Positions 22,407-30,962 of a stretch of 64,000 nt of DNA are shown here, in pieces (position 1 is the stretch's first letter; the number at the start of each line of letters is the position of its first letter). This stretch comes from Aliirhizobium smilacinae. GTDB lineage: Bacteria > Pseudomonadota > Alphaproteobacteria > Rhizobiales > Rhizobiaceae. The DNA is taken from assembly GCF_006335145.1 (NCBI RefSeq), contig NZ_VDMN01000001.1, forward strand, positions 2,108,001-2,172,000, read 5' to 3'. The position numbers were made by a program, and so were the translations under genes. The notes beneath the pieces were generated by a model, which saw nothing but the letters and a program-made list of their open reading frames with translations, had not been told where the DNA came from and did no database searches.

Positions 22407-22664
22407 TCAGACATGCGTGAAAACGCGATTACCTGCCACACAGGCATGATCTATCCTGCGCCGTGCCAGGGCAGTATTGCGCAGGCGGGTGGATGCTGTC
22501 TTGAGCTGCGGCTTCGAGCGGAATGACCCGATAAGTGCGGGTTCGTTCAAGGCGGCCTGATCGCGATAATATTCCTGATGTGCAATTGCCTTCTGGCGGA
22601 TCACTAGACCGATCAGGACGGCAGACAGGGAAAGAACGGCGAGCAGTGTAATTGCTGTTATCAT
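22407..22664 (-). CDS. Small putative membrane protein
   Basis: An 85-residue ORF, not recognised. It begins with one membrane helix (MITAITLLAVLSLSAVLIGLVI) followed by a basic, hydrophilic tail (RQKAIAHQEYYRDQAAL). A good ribosome-binding site (AGAGGAAA) sits 5 bp before the ATG, which is the main reason to call it. The gap between the tRNA and the ABC ATPase would otherwise be 400 bp. The second half, rich in Arg/Thr/Ala, is less protein-like, so the true protein could be real but poorly conserved at the C-terminus. Confidence 0.5.
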   Translation of the reverse strand: MITAITLLAVLSLSAVLIGLVIRQKAIAHQEYYRDQAALNEPALIGSFRSKPQLKTASTRLRNTALARRRIDHACVAGNRVFTHV

Positions 22665-22783
22665 GACGTTTCCTCTGCCTTGATAACGCAGAGGGTGGCA
22701 TAAGGTTCGCTTTCCAGGTCAAAGCCTGAATGCCCGCATCGTTGATGTCCGTTATCTGATGGGCATTCAGGCGGCCGTGCCGT

Positions 22784-23797
22784 TTATGCGATCGCCCGAT
22801 CGTTCGCGTCGAAGCGATGAATGGAGGCCTTGTCCGGCGTTGCGAAGACGATGTCGTCAGCGGCATAACGATGTTCGCCGAACAGGCGTACGGTCACCAG
22901 ATCCGCCGTCTCGGTTTCGAGATAGAGGATGGTATCGGCACCGAGATGTTCGGCATGGATGACCTTGCCCTTCCAGTCGCCGCTTTCGCGCGAGAGCGCG
23001 ATATGTTCAGGCCGGATGCCGATAGTTTTTACCGCCCCCTGGGCTCCGGCTTCACCGAGCTTCTCGGCAGGAATGAAATTCATCTGCGGCGAGCCGATGA
23101 AACCGGCGACGAAGATGTTGGCAGGTTTGTTGTAGAGATCCATCGGCGAGCCGATCTGCTCGATTGCGCCGGCATTGAGCACGACGATCTTGTCGGCAAG
23201 TGTCATCGCCTCGACCTGGTCATGCGTGACGTAGATCATCGTCGCCTTCAGGCGCCGGTGCAGGCGGGCGATCTCGAGCCTTGTCTGGACACGCAATGCG
23301 GCATCCAGATTGGACAGCGGCTCGTCGAAAAGAAACAGGCTCGGCTCCCGCACGATGGCACGGCCGATCGCGACGCGCTGCCGCTGGCCACCGGAAAGCT
23401 CTGCCGGGCGGCGGGCGAGATAGGGATCGAGCGACAGCATCGACGAGGCTTTCGCCACGCGCTGCTCGATCTCAGGCTTGGGCGTGCCGGCCTGCTTGAG
23501 ACCAAGCCCCATATTGTCCTTCACCGTCAGATGTGGATAAAGCGCGTAGGACTGGAAGACCATGGCGATGCCGCGTTTGGCGGGTGGCACGGTCGCCACT
23601 TCCTGACCATCGATGCGGATCGAACCGGAACTTGCATCCTCGAGACCGGCGATGACCCGCAGCAGCGTGGACTTGCCGCAACCGGACGGTCCGACGAAGA
23701 TGACGAATTCGCCTTCCTTGACGTCGAGATCGATGCCCTTGAGCACCTCATGGTCGCCAAAGGCCTTGCGGATGGATGACAGTTGCAGCGAACCCAA
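22784..23797 (-). CDS. Carbohydrate ABC transporter ATP-binding protein (UgpC/MsmX family)
   Basis: The ATPase of the sugar ABC importer encoded upstream. The 337-residue protein has Walker [11 protein letters not shown]-loop [12 protein letters not shown], signature [14 protein letters not shown], Walker [13 protein letters not shown], the H-loop in [10 protein letters not shown], and a C-terminal TOBE-type regulatory domain ([10 protein letters not shown]). I place the start at TTG 23797, 9 bp after AAGGA and 13 bp after the preceding stop, giving [14 protein letters not shown]; an upstream ATG would add 20 residues foreign to the family. It is the last gene of the murQ transport operon. 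Confidence 0.92.
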   Translation of the reverse strand: MGSLQLSSIRKAFGDHEVLKGIDLDVKEGEFVIFVGPSGCGKSTLLRVIAGLEDASSGSIRIDGQEVATVPPAKRGIAMVFQSYALYPHLTVKDNMGLGLKQAGTPKPEIEQRVAKASSMLSLDPYLARRPAELSGGQRQRVAIGRAIVREPSLFLFDEPLSNLDAALRVQTRLEIARLHRRLKATMIYVTHDQVEAMTLADKIVVLNAGAIEQIGSPMDLYNKPANIFVAGFIGSPQMNFIPAEKLGEAGAQGAVKTIGIRPEHIALSRESGDWKGKVIHAEHLGADTILYLETETADLVTVRLFGEHRYAADDIVFATPDKASIHRFDANDRAIA

Positions 23798-23810
23798 GAG
23801 CTTAATTCCT

Positions 23811-24872
23811 TTAAAGATAGACCGGCTTGCCGATACGGGCACTTTCGTCCGCCGCAAGGCATATGCGCAGCGATTGCACCGCGTCGTCCATATGTCGTGT
23901 GAGATCGATATTTTCGATGACGGCCTTCAGCATATAGGCCTGTTCCAGATCGCAGAGCTGCTGATGGCCCGGCTCACCCGCCATCTTCATGTCCTCGTCG
24001 GGCGACAGGAATTTTCCGTCCGGACCGGTTTCGGCGCTGTGCAGGCGGATGACCGAGGTTTTCGTATGAGTGTCGATATCGTCCGATTTCGCATTCGGAT
24101 CCATGACGATCGACACCGAGCCTTTTGGCGACATCACATCCTTCACGAAGAAAGCGGTTTCCGAGATCATCGGTCCCCAGCCGGCCTCGTACCAGCCGAC
24201 GGATTTATCGTCGAAAATCACCTGAAGATGGCCGTAATTATACATATCCGGTGCGATCTCGTCGGAGAGGCGCAGGCCCATGCCGCGAACCTCGACGGGC
24301 CTGGCATCGGTGATCTGGCACATGACATCGACATAATGCACGCCGCAATCGACGATTGGCGGTGTCGTGTTCATCAGCGCCTTGTGCACATCCCAGGTCG
24401 GGCCGGAGGACTGCTGGTTGAGGTTCATGCGGAAAACGTAAGGCGGGCCGAGCTTTCGTGCTTCCTCGATCAGCCGGATCCAGGACGGGTGATGGCGCAG
24501 GATATAACCGATCACCAGCTTCTTGCCTGCAGCCTTCGCGGCTGCCACGACGCGTTCGGCATCAGCGACCGTGGTCGCCAGAGGCTTTTCGACGAAGACA
24601 TGGCAGCCGGCCTCGAAAGCGGCAACGGCATAATCCGCATGGCTGTCGGAATAGGTGCAGATCGCGCAGAGATCCGGCTTCAGCTCGGAGAGCGCGGTCA
24701 GAAAATCCGGGTGGATCTCGTACTCCGACAGCGCCGGATCGAGTTTTGGCGTCGAACGGTTGACCAGGCCGACGATCTCGAAGCCCGGATCGTTGTGATA
24801 GGCGAGCGCATGACTGCGGCCCATATTGCCAAGGCCGGCGATGAGGACGCGGATCGGCTTCTGCTCACTCAT
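23811..24872 (-). CDS. Gfo/Idh/MocA family oxidoreductase
   Basis: An NAD(P)-dependent dehydrogenase of 353 residues acting on sugars or inositol-like substrates. The Rossmann motif is [15 protein letters not shown] and the family EKP motif is VFVEKPLA near residue 92. The C-terminal GFO_IDH_MocA domain includes [12 protein letters not shown] with the catalytic-region His. The start is ATG 24872, overlapping the permease stop by 4 bp, so it is translationally coupled to the transporter. This ties its substrate to the imported sugar. None of the standard MurNAc/GlcNAc steps requires an oxidoreductase, so it may feed a side branch for a modified amino sugar. Confidence 0.88.
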   Translation of the reverse strand: MSEQKPIRVLIAGLGNMGRSHALAYHNDPGFEIVGLVNRSTPKLDPALSEYEIHPDFLTALSELKPDLCAICTYSDSHADYAVAAFEAGCHVFVEKPLATTVADAERVVAAAKAAGKKLVIGYILRHHPSWIRLIEEARKLGPPYVFRMNLNQQSSGPTWDVHKALMNTTPPIVDCGVHYVDVMCQITDARPVEVRGMGLRLSDEIAPDMYNYGHLQVIFDDKSVGWYEAGWGPMISETAFFVKDVMSPKGSVSIVMDPNAKSDDIDTHTKTSVIRLHSAETGPDGKFLSPDEDMKMAGEPGHQQLCDLEQAYMLKAVIENIDLTRHMDDAVQSLRICLAADESARIGKPVYL

Positions 24873-25708
24873 TTGACCGCCCCAGAGGTGATGCCGCGGA
24901 TCAACTGGCGTGAGAAGATGACGTAGAGAACCAGAACAGGCAGGATGGCGAGCGACAGCGCCGAAAGAACCGCATTCCAGTTGGTGACGAACTGGCCGAT
25001 GAACATCTGAGCACCCAAAGTCACCGTCTTGGTCGCCTCGCCCGGTGCGAGGATCAGCGGGAACCACAGGTCATTCCAGATCGGGATCATGGTGAAGACG
25101 GCAACCGTTGCCATGGCCGGCCGCACCAGCGGCAGGACGAGGCGGAAGAATATCGCATATTCGGACAGCCCGTCGATCCGCCCGGCATTTTTCAGATCAT
25201 CGGACACGGTGCGCATGAATTCCGACAGGATGAAGATCGCCAGCGGCAGTCCTTGCGCCGTATAGACCAGCACCAGCGCCGTCAGCGTATTGACGAGGCC
25301 GGCGGCGACCATGCCCTGCAGGATGGCGACGGTGCCCAATCGGATCGGGATCATGATGCCCAGCGCCAGATAGAGCCCCATCAGCAGGTTACCGCGAAAC
25401 CGGTATTCCGACAGTGCGAAGGCCGCCATGGCGCCGAACAGCAGCACGAAAGCGATAGAGACGACGGTGACGATCATGCTGTTCTGAAAATAGCCGAAGA
25501 AATCCCCCTGTTTTAGAACCGTCTCGTAACCGACAAGGCTGAAAGTCGAGGGCGTCGGGATCGCCATCGGATCGCGGAAGATGGCGTTGCGGCTCTTGAA
25601 CGAATTGACCAGCGTCAGGAACACCGGAAACAGCGCGATCAGGGTGTAGCTGATCAGCGCCAGATGGATCAGTCCGGTGCGCAGATACGACGTGCGGGCC
25701 TTGGCCAT
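24869..25708 (-). CDS. Carbohydrate ABC transporter permease (MalG type)
   Basis: The second membrane subunit of the sugar importer. The 279-residue protein has about six membrane helices, with TM1 HLALISYTLIALFPVFLTLVNSF. The cytoplasmic EAA loop, which contacts the ATPase, reads KNAGRIDGLSEYAIFFRLVLPLVRP. The stop overlaps the oxidoreductase ATG by 4 bp, and 13 bp separate it from the upstream permease. Length and layout match the MalG/ThuG family. Confidence 0.92.
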   Translation of the reverse strand: MAKARTSYLRTGLIHLALISYTLIALFPVFLTLVNSFKSRNAIFRDPMAIPTPSTFSLVGYETVLKQGDFFGYFQNSMIVTVVSIAFVLLFGAMAAFALSEYRFRGNLLMGLYLALGIMIPIRLGTVAILQGMVAAGLVNTLTALVLVYTAQGLPLAIFILSEFMRTVSDDLKNAGRIDGLSEYAIFFRLVLPLVRPAMATVAVFTMIPIWNDLWFPLILAPGEATKTVTLGAQMFIGQFVTNWNAVLSALSLAILPVLVLYVIFSRQLIRGITSGAVK

Positions 25709-25721
25709 TTGGTGCGCCTCC

Positions 25722-26672
25722 TCAGAACTGGTAGCGGCGGATGCGCCGCTGGATGACGAAGAGATACAGCGAAACGCCGGCGAGAATGATCAGGAACATC
25801 ACGGTGGCGATCGTCGCGCCCATGGAGCGGTCGCCCATCTGGTTCTGGAAACCGAAAAAGGTGCGATAGAGAAGCGTGCCGAGAATATCGGTAGAGCCAT
25901 CCGGCCCCGCGAGCGCGCCCTGCACAGTATAGACGAGGTCGAAGGCGTTGAAATTGCCGACGAAGGTGAGGATCGAGATAATGCCTATCGAAGGCAGGAT
26001 CAGGGGCAGCTTGATCTTCCAGAACTGGCTCCAGCCGGTAATGCCATCGCATTCAGCTGCCTCCAGCACCTCCTCGGGAATGTTCAGGAGGGCGGCATAG
26101 ATCAGCATCATCGGGATGCCGACATATTGCCAGACCGAGATCAGCGACACGGTGATCAGCGCGCTTTCCGGCCTGCCGAGCCACGGGGCGAATGCCCATT
26201 TCAGCCCGACCAGATCCATCATGCTGGGTGCGATGCCCCAGATCGGCGACAGGATCAGCTTCCAGATAAAACCGACAATGACGAAAGACAGAAGTGTGGG
26301 CACGAAAATGGCTGTGCGGTAAAAAGTTGCGAACCTGAGCTTTGGCACCGACAGCATGGCGGCAAGCGCGACCCCGATCGGGTTCTGCACCAGCATATGG
26401 ATGACGAAGAAGATCAGGTTGTTCCAGAGCGCGTTCCAGAAGTTGGCTGCAAGCCGCGGATCGGAAAACAGGGTGATGAAATTGCTGAGGCCAACGAAGA
26501 CGGTTTGGTTATCGACCAGATTGTAGAGCGACAGCCGTAGGGTCTCGATCAACGGCAGGATCATGACTGCCGTGTAGACAAGAAACGCCGGTGCCAGGAA
26601 CACAAGAATGTGCCAGCGAGCGGGCCGCTTGATCGGAGCGATCTCAGGATCGGCAGTGTCGATGTCGCTCAT
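25722..26672 (-). CDS. Carbohydrate ABC transporter permease (MalF type)
   Basis: The first membrane subunit of the sugar importer, 316 residues from ATG 26672 (MSDIDTADPEIAPIKRPARW). The open frame continues upstream through the repeat element at 26.7-26.9 kb, but that part reads as repeat rather than protein. About six membrane helices are visible, the first being LVFLAPAFLVYTAVMILPLIETL. The EAA loop reads EAAECDGITGWSQFWKIKLPLILP. It is separated from the binding-protein gene by about 220 bp of mosaic repeat. Confidence 0.92.
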   Translation of the reverse strand: MSDIDTADPEIAPIKRPARWHILVFLAPAFLVYTAVMILPLIETLRLSLYNLVDNQTVFVGLSNFITLFSDPRLAANFWNALWNNLIFFVIHMLVQNPIGVALAAMLSVPKLRFATFYRTAIFVPTLLSFVIVGFIWKLILSPIWGIAPSMMDLVGLKWAFAPWLGRPESALITVSLISVWQYVGIPMMLIYAALLNIPEEVLEAAECDGITGWSQFWKIKLPLILPSIGIISILTFVGNFNAFDLVYTVQGALAGPDGSTDILGTLLYRTFFGFQNQMGDRSMGATIATVMFLIILAGVSLYLFVIQRRIRRYQF

Positions 26673-26733
26673 GGGTCGGTCCTGGGTGTTATTTTGTAAT
26701 TTCTTGGCTTTTTGGCTTCTTGGGTGCGGCCAA

Positions 26734-26859
26734 CCCTCATCCGGCTGCCGCCACCTTCTCCCCGCCAGCGGGGAGAAGGAATATGCCGCGACCTCTCGCC
26801 CCATCGCAACGTTGCGTGATGAACGTCCCCTCTCCCAGTTTACGGGGAGAGGGTCAGAG
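26734..26859. repeat. RIME-like intergenic mosaic repeat, copy A
   Basis: A 126-bp imperfectly palindromic element. It begins CCCTCATCCGGCTGCCGCC, contains CCTTCTCCCCG-(4 nt)-CGGGGAGAAGG as an 11-bp inverted repeat, then CATCGCAACGTTGCGTGATG, and ends with CCTCTCCC-(7 nt)-GGGGAGAGG. The opening motif recurs at 33.14 kb. It fills the gap between the binding-protein gene and the first permease gene inside one operon. It resembles the RIME family known from Rhizobiaceae; identity was judged by eye. Confidence 0.75.
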
Positions 26860-26891
26860 GCACTTCAGCCTGTCGAAGCAGCCAAAGGCTG

Positions 26892-28148
26892 TCACTTCGC
26901 CGGCTTGTACCAGCTGTCGAGGCCCTTCTGGGTCTCGGCTGCCGCCTGTTCCGGCGTCTCGCTGCCATTGATGACATTGGCCGAGACGCGCCACATTTCC
27001 AGATCGAGGTTCGGCTGGCCGCGGCCGACGATTGCCGCGCTTGGGCGGATGGTCGGCTTGCAGTTCTGCCGCCAGGAGACGAATTCCTGGGCCAGCGGAT
27101 CTTCCATCTTCACCGCCGTCGAATTCAGGCTGAAGAAGCCCGGCAGCGAATTGGCGTAAAGCGTGGCGAATTCCGGAGAAGCGACCCAGGCCAGGAATTT
27201 CTTCGCGGCTTCCGGGTTCTTACCCTTGGCATTCAAACCGATGCCGATGTCGTTATGGTCGGAAATGTAGCAGGTATCGCCGGCCTTCTTCACCGGCGGC
27301 GGGAAGGCGCCCATTTCGAAATCAGCCTGCGCCTTGAACGGCGCGATTTCCCAGGAACCGGCAGGATAGATCGCGGCACGGCCGAGCGTGAACAGGTTCT
27401 GGCTGTCCGGATAGGTCTGGGCTTCGAAACCGTCGCCGAGATAAGGCTTCCACTTGGCGAGCGTCTTGTAGGGCTCGACCCAGTCGGCATCGGTCAGCTT
27501 CTGGGTGCCTGCAATCAGCGCCTTGCGGCCTTCCTCGCCCTTCCAGTCGTTGGGACCGATATTGTAATAGCCCATGGTGGCGGCTTCCCACTGGTCCTTG
27601 GTGCCCATGGCCAGAGGGATGTAGTTGCCGTCCGCCTTGATCTTGTCCAGAAGCGCGAAGAACTCATCCTCGGTCTTCGGCACTTCGACCTTCAGCTCTT
27701 CAAACGCCTTCTTGTTGTAGATGAAGCCGTGGATGACCGATGCCATCGGCACGCAGAAGGTCGTTTTGCCGTCGTCGGTGGTCCAGGCGGACTTGGCCGT
27801 GTCGGAAAAGTTCTTGATTCCGTCCAAATCGTTCAGCGGCGCCAACTGGCCCTTCTGGAACATGGCAAGCGACAGGTCGAACGGGCGGCAGGTGATGAGA
27901 TCGCCTGCGGTGCCGGCTTCCAGCTTGGCGTTGACGGCGGAATTGTATTCGGTCGGCGCCATCGGTGCGAAGGTCACCTTGATGCCGGGGTTCTTCGCTT
28001 CGAAGGCCGGGATCAGCTTTTCCTGCCAGATCGACAGGTCGTCATTGCGCCAGCTTTCGATCGTCAGCGATGCGTCCTGCGCCAGAACCGCGCCTGCCGG
28101 AGCAAACATGGTCGTGGCAAGAAGCATGCCTTTCAATAGACGGGTCAT
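26892..28148 (-). CDS. Sugar ABC transporter substrate-binding protein
   Basis: A periplasmic family-1 solute-binding protein of 418 residues. The signal peptide is MTRLLKGMLLATTMFAPAGAVLA-QD. The SBP_bac_1 fold shows ESWRNDDLSIWQEKLIPAFEAKNPGIKVTF at the N-terminus and a long conserved C-terminal lobe. It lies 18 bp after murQ, so the transporter is likely to import amino sugars or muropeptide fragments such as MurNAc or GlcNAc-containing disaccharides. Downstream comes a repeat element with strong hairpins, which would favour higher expression of the binding protein than of the permeases. Confidence 0.9.
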   Translation of the reverse strand: MTRLLKGMLLATTMFAPAGAVLAQDASLTIESWRNDDLSIWQEKLIPAFEAKNPGIKVTFAPMAPTEYNSAVNAKLEAGTAGDLITCRPFDLSLAMFQKGQLAPLNDLDGIKNFSDTAKSAWTTDDGKTTFCVPMASVIHGFIYNKKAFEELKVEVPKTEDEFFALLDKIKADGNYIPLAMGTKDQWEAATMGYYNIGPNDWKGEEGRKALIAGTQKLTDADWVEPYKTLAKWKPYLGDGFEAQTYPDSQNLFTLGRAAIYPAGSWEIAPFKAQADFEMGAFPPPVKKAGDTCYISDHNDIGIGLNAKGKNPEAAKKFLAWVASPEFATLYANSLPGFFSLNSTAVKMEDPLAQEFVSWRQNCKPTIRPSAAIVGRGQPNLDLEMWRVSANVINGSETPEQAAAETQKGLDSWYKPAK

Positions 28149-28166
28149 GATGTTCTCCCTTATTGG

Positions 28167-29090
28167 TTAGCGCTTGGCAGCGCGTTTCACGGTATTTTCC
28201 GTCATGTTCAGTTCCGTCAGTGCTTTCCTCAACACTTGGCCGGAACGATCCAGCAAATCTCTTGCGGCAGCCGCATCCGCGGCACCGGCGGCCAGCAGCA
28301 CGGCGACTTTTACCGATCCATCCGCCTGACCAAACCATTCGCGGGCTTCATCAAAGCCGATGCCGGCAATCTCGGCCACCATTGCGGCAGCGCGGATGCG
28401 CAGTTTCTCATTATCGGCACGCAGATTGACCATATGGCCGTCATGCACATGACCGAGCTTGATGGCCGCGAGCGTGGACAGCATGTTGAAGGCAAGTTTC
28501 TGGGCCGTGCCGGCACCCATGCGCGTTGAACCTGCCACCACTTCGGGCGGAGTTTCGAGCAGAACGGACACATCTGCGCCTTCAAACAGTTGCGCCCCCG
28601 GATTGTTGGCGAGCGCTACGACCTTTGCGCCACGGCCGCGGGCGATTTCGACAATTTTCAACACATATGGGGTAGAGCCGCTTGCGGAGACGGCAAGCAC
28701 GCAATCACCTTTCGCGATGACGGAAGCGTCTTTTTCGGCAAGCACCACATCGTCTTCCGGAGCGCCTTCCATGTCGGAAAGGCTGGATACGCCACCGGCA
28801 AGCAGAAGCGCGATCTGCTCTCGGGCAATGCCGTAGGTTCCGGGCAGTTCGAGCGCATCGGCCATTGCCATCAGACCGGAACTGCCGGCGCCGACATACA
28901 CAAGCTTGCGACCTGCCCGTATCGATGCGGCAACCAGTTCCGCTGCCTCAGCCAAAGCCGGGATCGCAGCATCCACCGCACGGGCCGCGTCCTGCTGGCC
29001 TGATGCCAGAAGCACAAGAATGTCCTTCGGCGCCCTCGTGTCGAGGCCGTCCGCTTTTCCATGCCTGGCTTCGGTGGCTTTTTGGCTCAT
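28167..29090 (-). CDS. murQ: N-acetylmuramic acid 6-phosphate etherase
   Basis: Cleaves the lactyl ether of MurNAc-6-phosphate to give GlcNAc-6-phosphate and D-lactate, the key step in reuse of cell-wall muramic acid. The 307-residue protein has an SIS fold with the sugar-phosphate loop VGAGSSGLMAMADALELPGTYG, the second phosphate-binding stretch VSASGSTPYVL, and the family segment GSTRMGAGTAQKLAFNMLST. It heads the minus-strand arm of the amino-sugar locus, and an operator-like direct repeat lies 23 bp upstream of its ATG. GlcNAc-6-P formed here would go to NagA on the opposite arm. Confidence 0.96.
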   Translation of the reverse strand: MSQKATEARHGKADGLDTRAPKDILVLLASGQQDAARAVDAAIPALAEAAELVAASIRAGRKLVYVGAGSSGLMAMADALELPGTYGIAREQIALLLAGGVSSLSDMEGAPEDDVVLAEKDASVIAKGDCVLAVSASGSTPYVLKIVEIARGRGAKVVALANNPGAQLFEGADVSVLLETPPEVVAGSTRMGAGTAQKLAFNMLSTLAAIKLGHVHDGHMVNLRADNEKLRIRAAAMVAEIAGIGFDEAREWFGQADGSVKVAVLLAAGAADAAAARDLLDRSGQVLRKALTELNMTENTVKRAAKR

Positions 29091-29112
29091 CCGTTTCTCC
29101 CTCTAGTTAAAA

Positions 29113-29131
29113 TGATGCCAAAAAAATACCA
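29113..29131 (-). promoter_or_regulatory. Candidate GntR/NagR operator upstream of murQ
   Basis: Read on the minus strand this 19-bp element is two TGG(T/C)AT units 11 bp apart joined by a T-run, ending in CA. It is the inverted counterpart, with one mismatch, of the element at 29260-29278 before the kinase gene. TGGTAT also resembles the half-site of YvoA/NagR-type HutC regulators. Regulator assignment to the GntR gene at 30.2 kb is inference. Confidence 0.65.
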
Positions 29132-29259
29132 ATTGTCCAGCGGGAAATTAATGATTGTTACCAGGTCCGGCCATGCCAGCGCTCCAATCAGCTAAAACAT
29201 TAGGAAAACTGGGCTGTTACGCTCGAATTTTGTAATTTCGTCATTTCACTCTTGGTAAA

Positions 29260-29278
29260 TGGTATTTTTTTGGTATCA
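29260..29278 (+). promoter_or_regulatory. Candidate GntR/NagR operator upstream of the amino-sugar kinase
   Basis: TGGTAT, five T, TGGTATCA: two identical hexamers spaced 11 bp start-to-start, ending 17 bp before the kinase ATG. A third related hexamer, TGGTAA, lies at 29253. The same element, reversed and with one mismatch, is before murQ, so both arms of the divergent locus appear to share one regulator. Confidence 0.65.
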
Positions 29279-29295
29279 TTTCCGTGGAGGTACCA

Positions 29296-30183
29296 ATGAC
29301 GGGTTTCATTCTCGGGATAGATGGCGGCGGAACAAGCTGCAGGGCGGCGCTGGCCGATGCTGACGGCGTGATGCTCGGCCGGGGCAGGAGCGGCGCATCC
29401 AATATCCTGACCGACCCCGATACCGCCCTCAAGCACATTACCGAGGCCGCAAGGCTTGCCTTCGAGGATGCGGGACTGAAACCGCGGCTCGACGCGACAC
29501 AGGCCATTCTCGGGCTTGCCGGCAACAATGTCGGCGATGCCGTTGGTTATGTGACGGCCCGCCTGCCGTTTGCCCGCTCGCAGATCGTCTCCGACGGTGT
29601 GATCGCGTTGCAGGGTGCGATCGGCGACGAGGATGGGGCGATCGGTATCGTCGGGACCGGAACCGTCTACATCATCCGCGACCAAGGCCAGTTCAGATCC
29701 ATAGCCGGCTGGGGTTTTCAGGTCAGTGACCTCGGCAGCGGCGCAAGGCTCGGGCAGCTGGCGCTGCAGGAAACACTGCTCGCCTTCGACAAGATCCGGC
29801 CGATGAGCCTTCTGGCCGAGGCGATCCTTGCGGAATTCGACGGCAATCCGGAGCTGATCGTCGATTTCGCGCGGCTGGCAAAACCCGGCGATTTCGGCCG
29901 CTACACGCCCAAGGTTTTTGAGTTCGCCGACCAGGGTGACGAGACCGCGCTGCGGATACTGAAAGTCGGGGCGAGTGGCGTCGATGAGGCGCTGGATGCT
30001 GTTTACGCCGTCACCGGAGCCGCGGGTAAACTCTGCCTGCTCGGCGGTCTGGCGCCGCTTTATCCGCCCTATCTGGCCGAACGACACCGGACACGCCTTT
30101 CCGAACCCCGGGCCGACGCGTTGACAGGTGCCGTCGAGCTGGCCGTAAAGGCTTATGCGGAGAAATCGGGGGTGCGCGCATGA
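29296..30183 (+). CDS. BadF/BadG/BcrA/BcrD family amino-sugar kinase (N-acetylglucosamine kinase-like)
   Basis: An ATP-dependent kinase of the ASKHA fold, 295 residues, similar to NAGK. Motifs: phosphate-1 loop GIDGGGTSCRAALAD, phosphate-2 IGIVGTGTVYII, and the adenosine region KLCLLGGLAPLYPPYL. The start is ATG 29296, 5 bp after GGAGG. With murQ on the opposite arm and nagA downstream, it probably phosphorylates GlcNAc and/or MurNAc at the 6-position. No separate MurNAc kinase (AmgK, AnmK) is in the cluster. Its stop overlaps the GntR start by 4 bp. Confidence 0.88.
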   Translation: MTGFILGIDGGGTSCRAALADADGVMLGRGRSGASNILTDPDTALKHITEAARLAFEDAGLKPRLDATQAILGLAGNNVGDAVGYVTARLPFARSQIVSDGVIALQGAIGDEDGAIGIVGTGTVYIIRDQGQFRSIAGWGFQVSDLGSGARLGQLALQETLLAFDKIRPMSLLAEAILAEFDGNPELIVDFARLAKPGDFGRYTPKVFEFADQGDETALRILKVGASGVDEALDAVYAVTGAAGKLCLLGGLAPLYPPYLAERHRTRLSEPRADALTGAVELAVKAYAEKSGVRA

Positions 30184-30944
30184 GCGATGCGCTGACCGCC
30201 ATCCTTCCCCTCGACGGACTGCAATCGGCCGGATCGGGGCCGCTTTATCTGAAGCTGCGGCAAAGTCTCGAAGACGCCATTCTCTCCGGCAAGCTCGGCC
30301 ATGGCGATGCGCTGCCGGCCGAACGGGATCTTGCCGATTATGCCAATGTCAGCCGTGTCACGGTGCGCAAGGCGGTCGACGATCTCGTCAGGGACGGGCT
30401 TCTGACGCGCAGGCACGGGTCCGGCACATTCGTGGTCAAACCGCTATCGCGCGTCGAGCAGCCGCTGACGAAGCTGACCTCGTTTACCGAGGATATGGCA
30501 CGGCGTGGGCTCGTTTCACGGTCCGAATGGCTGGAACGCGGGCTCTTTCATCCGTCGCCGGAAGAGATGATGATGCTGGGTCTCGCGCCCGGCACGATGG
30601 TGGCACGGATCGGCCGCCTGCGTTTCGGCAACGACATGCCGCTTGCGATCGAGCGGGCCAGCATTTCCGCCGAATTCCTGCCCGACCCGACCCTGCTTAC
30701 GGGTTCGCTTTACGCAGAACTGGAAAAAAAGGATGCGCGGCCGGTGCGCGCGATCCAGCGGATTTCCGCCACCAATATGAAGAAGACCGATGCCGGGCTG
30801 CTGGAAGTGCCGATCGAAGCTGCCGGCCTGTCGATCGAACGGGTTTCCTATCTGGCGTCCGGGCGCGTGGTGGAATTGACCCGTTCGCTCTATCGCGGCG
30901 ACGCCTATGATTTCGTGGCCGAGCTCTCGCTCGGCGAAAACTGA
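30180..30944 (+). CDS. GntR-family (HutC subfamily) transcriptional regulator, NagR-like
   Basis: A 254-residue regulator. An N-terminal winged helix-turn-helix (PLYLKLRQSLEDAILSGKL ... LPAERDLADYANVSRVTVRKAVDDLVRDG) and wing RHGSGTFVVK are followed by a UTRA ligand-binding domain from about residue 100 (FTEDMARRG to the C-terminus). HutC members sense small metabolites, and NagR/YvoA senses GlcN-6-P or GlcNAc-6-P. The position inside the kinase-deaminase-nagA operon and the paired operator-like repeats make it the likely local regulator. It is coupled to the kinase by ATGA overlap. Confidence 0.92.
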   Translation: MSDALTAILPLDGLQSAGSGPLYLKLRQSLEDAILSGKLGHGDALPAERDLADYANVSRVTVRKAVDDLVRDGLLTRRHGSGTFVVKPLSRVEQPLTKLTSFTEDMARRGLVSRSEWLERGLFHPSPEEMMMLGLAPGTMVARIGRLRFGNDMPLAIERASISAEFLPDPTLLTGSLYAELEKKDARPVRAIQRISATNMKKTDAGLLEVPIEAAGLSIERVSYLASGRVVELTRSLYRGDAYDFVAELSLGEN

Positions 30945-30962
30945 CACTTCGAGGACCGTAAG

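Noticed and set aside
26673..26804. Upstream extension of the MalF-type permease through the repeat
   Set aside because: The extra 44 residues are translated RIME-like repeat; ATG 26672 gives a normal family N-terminus.
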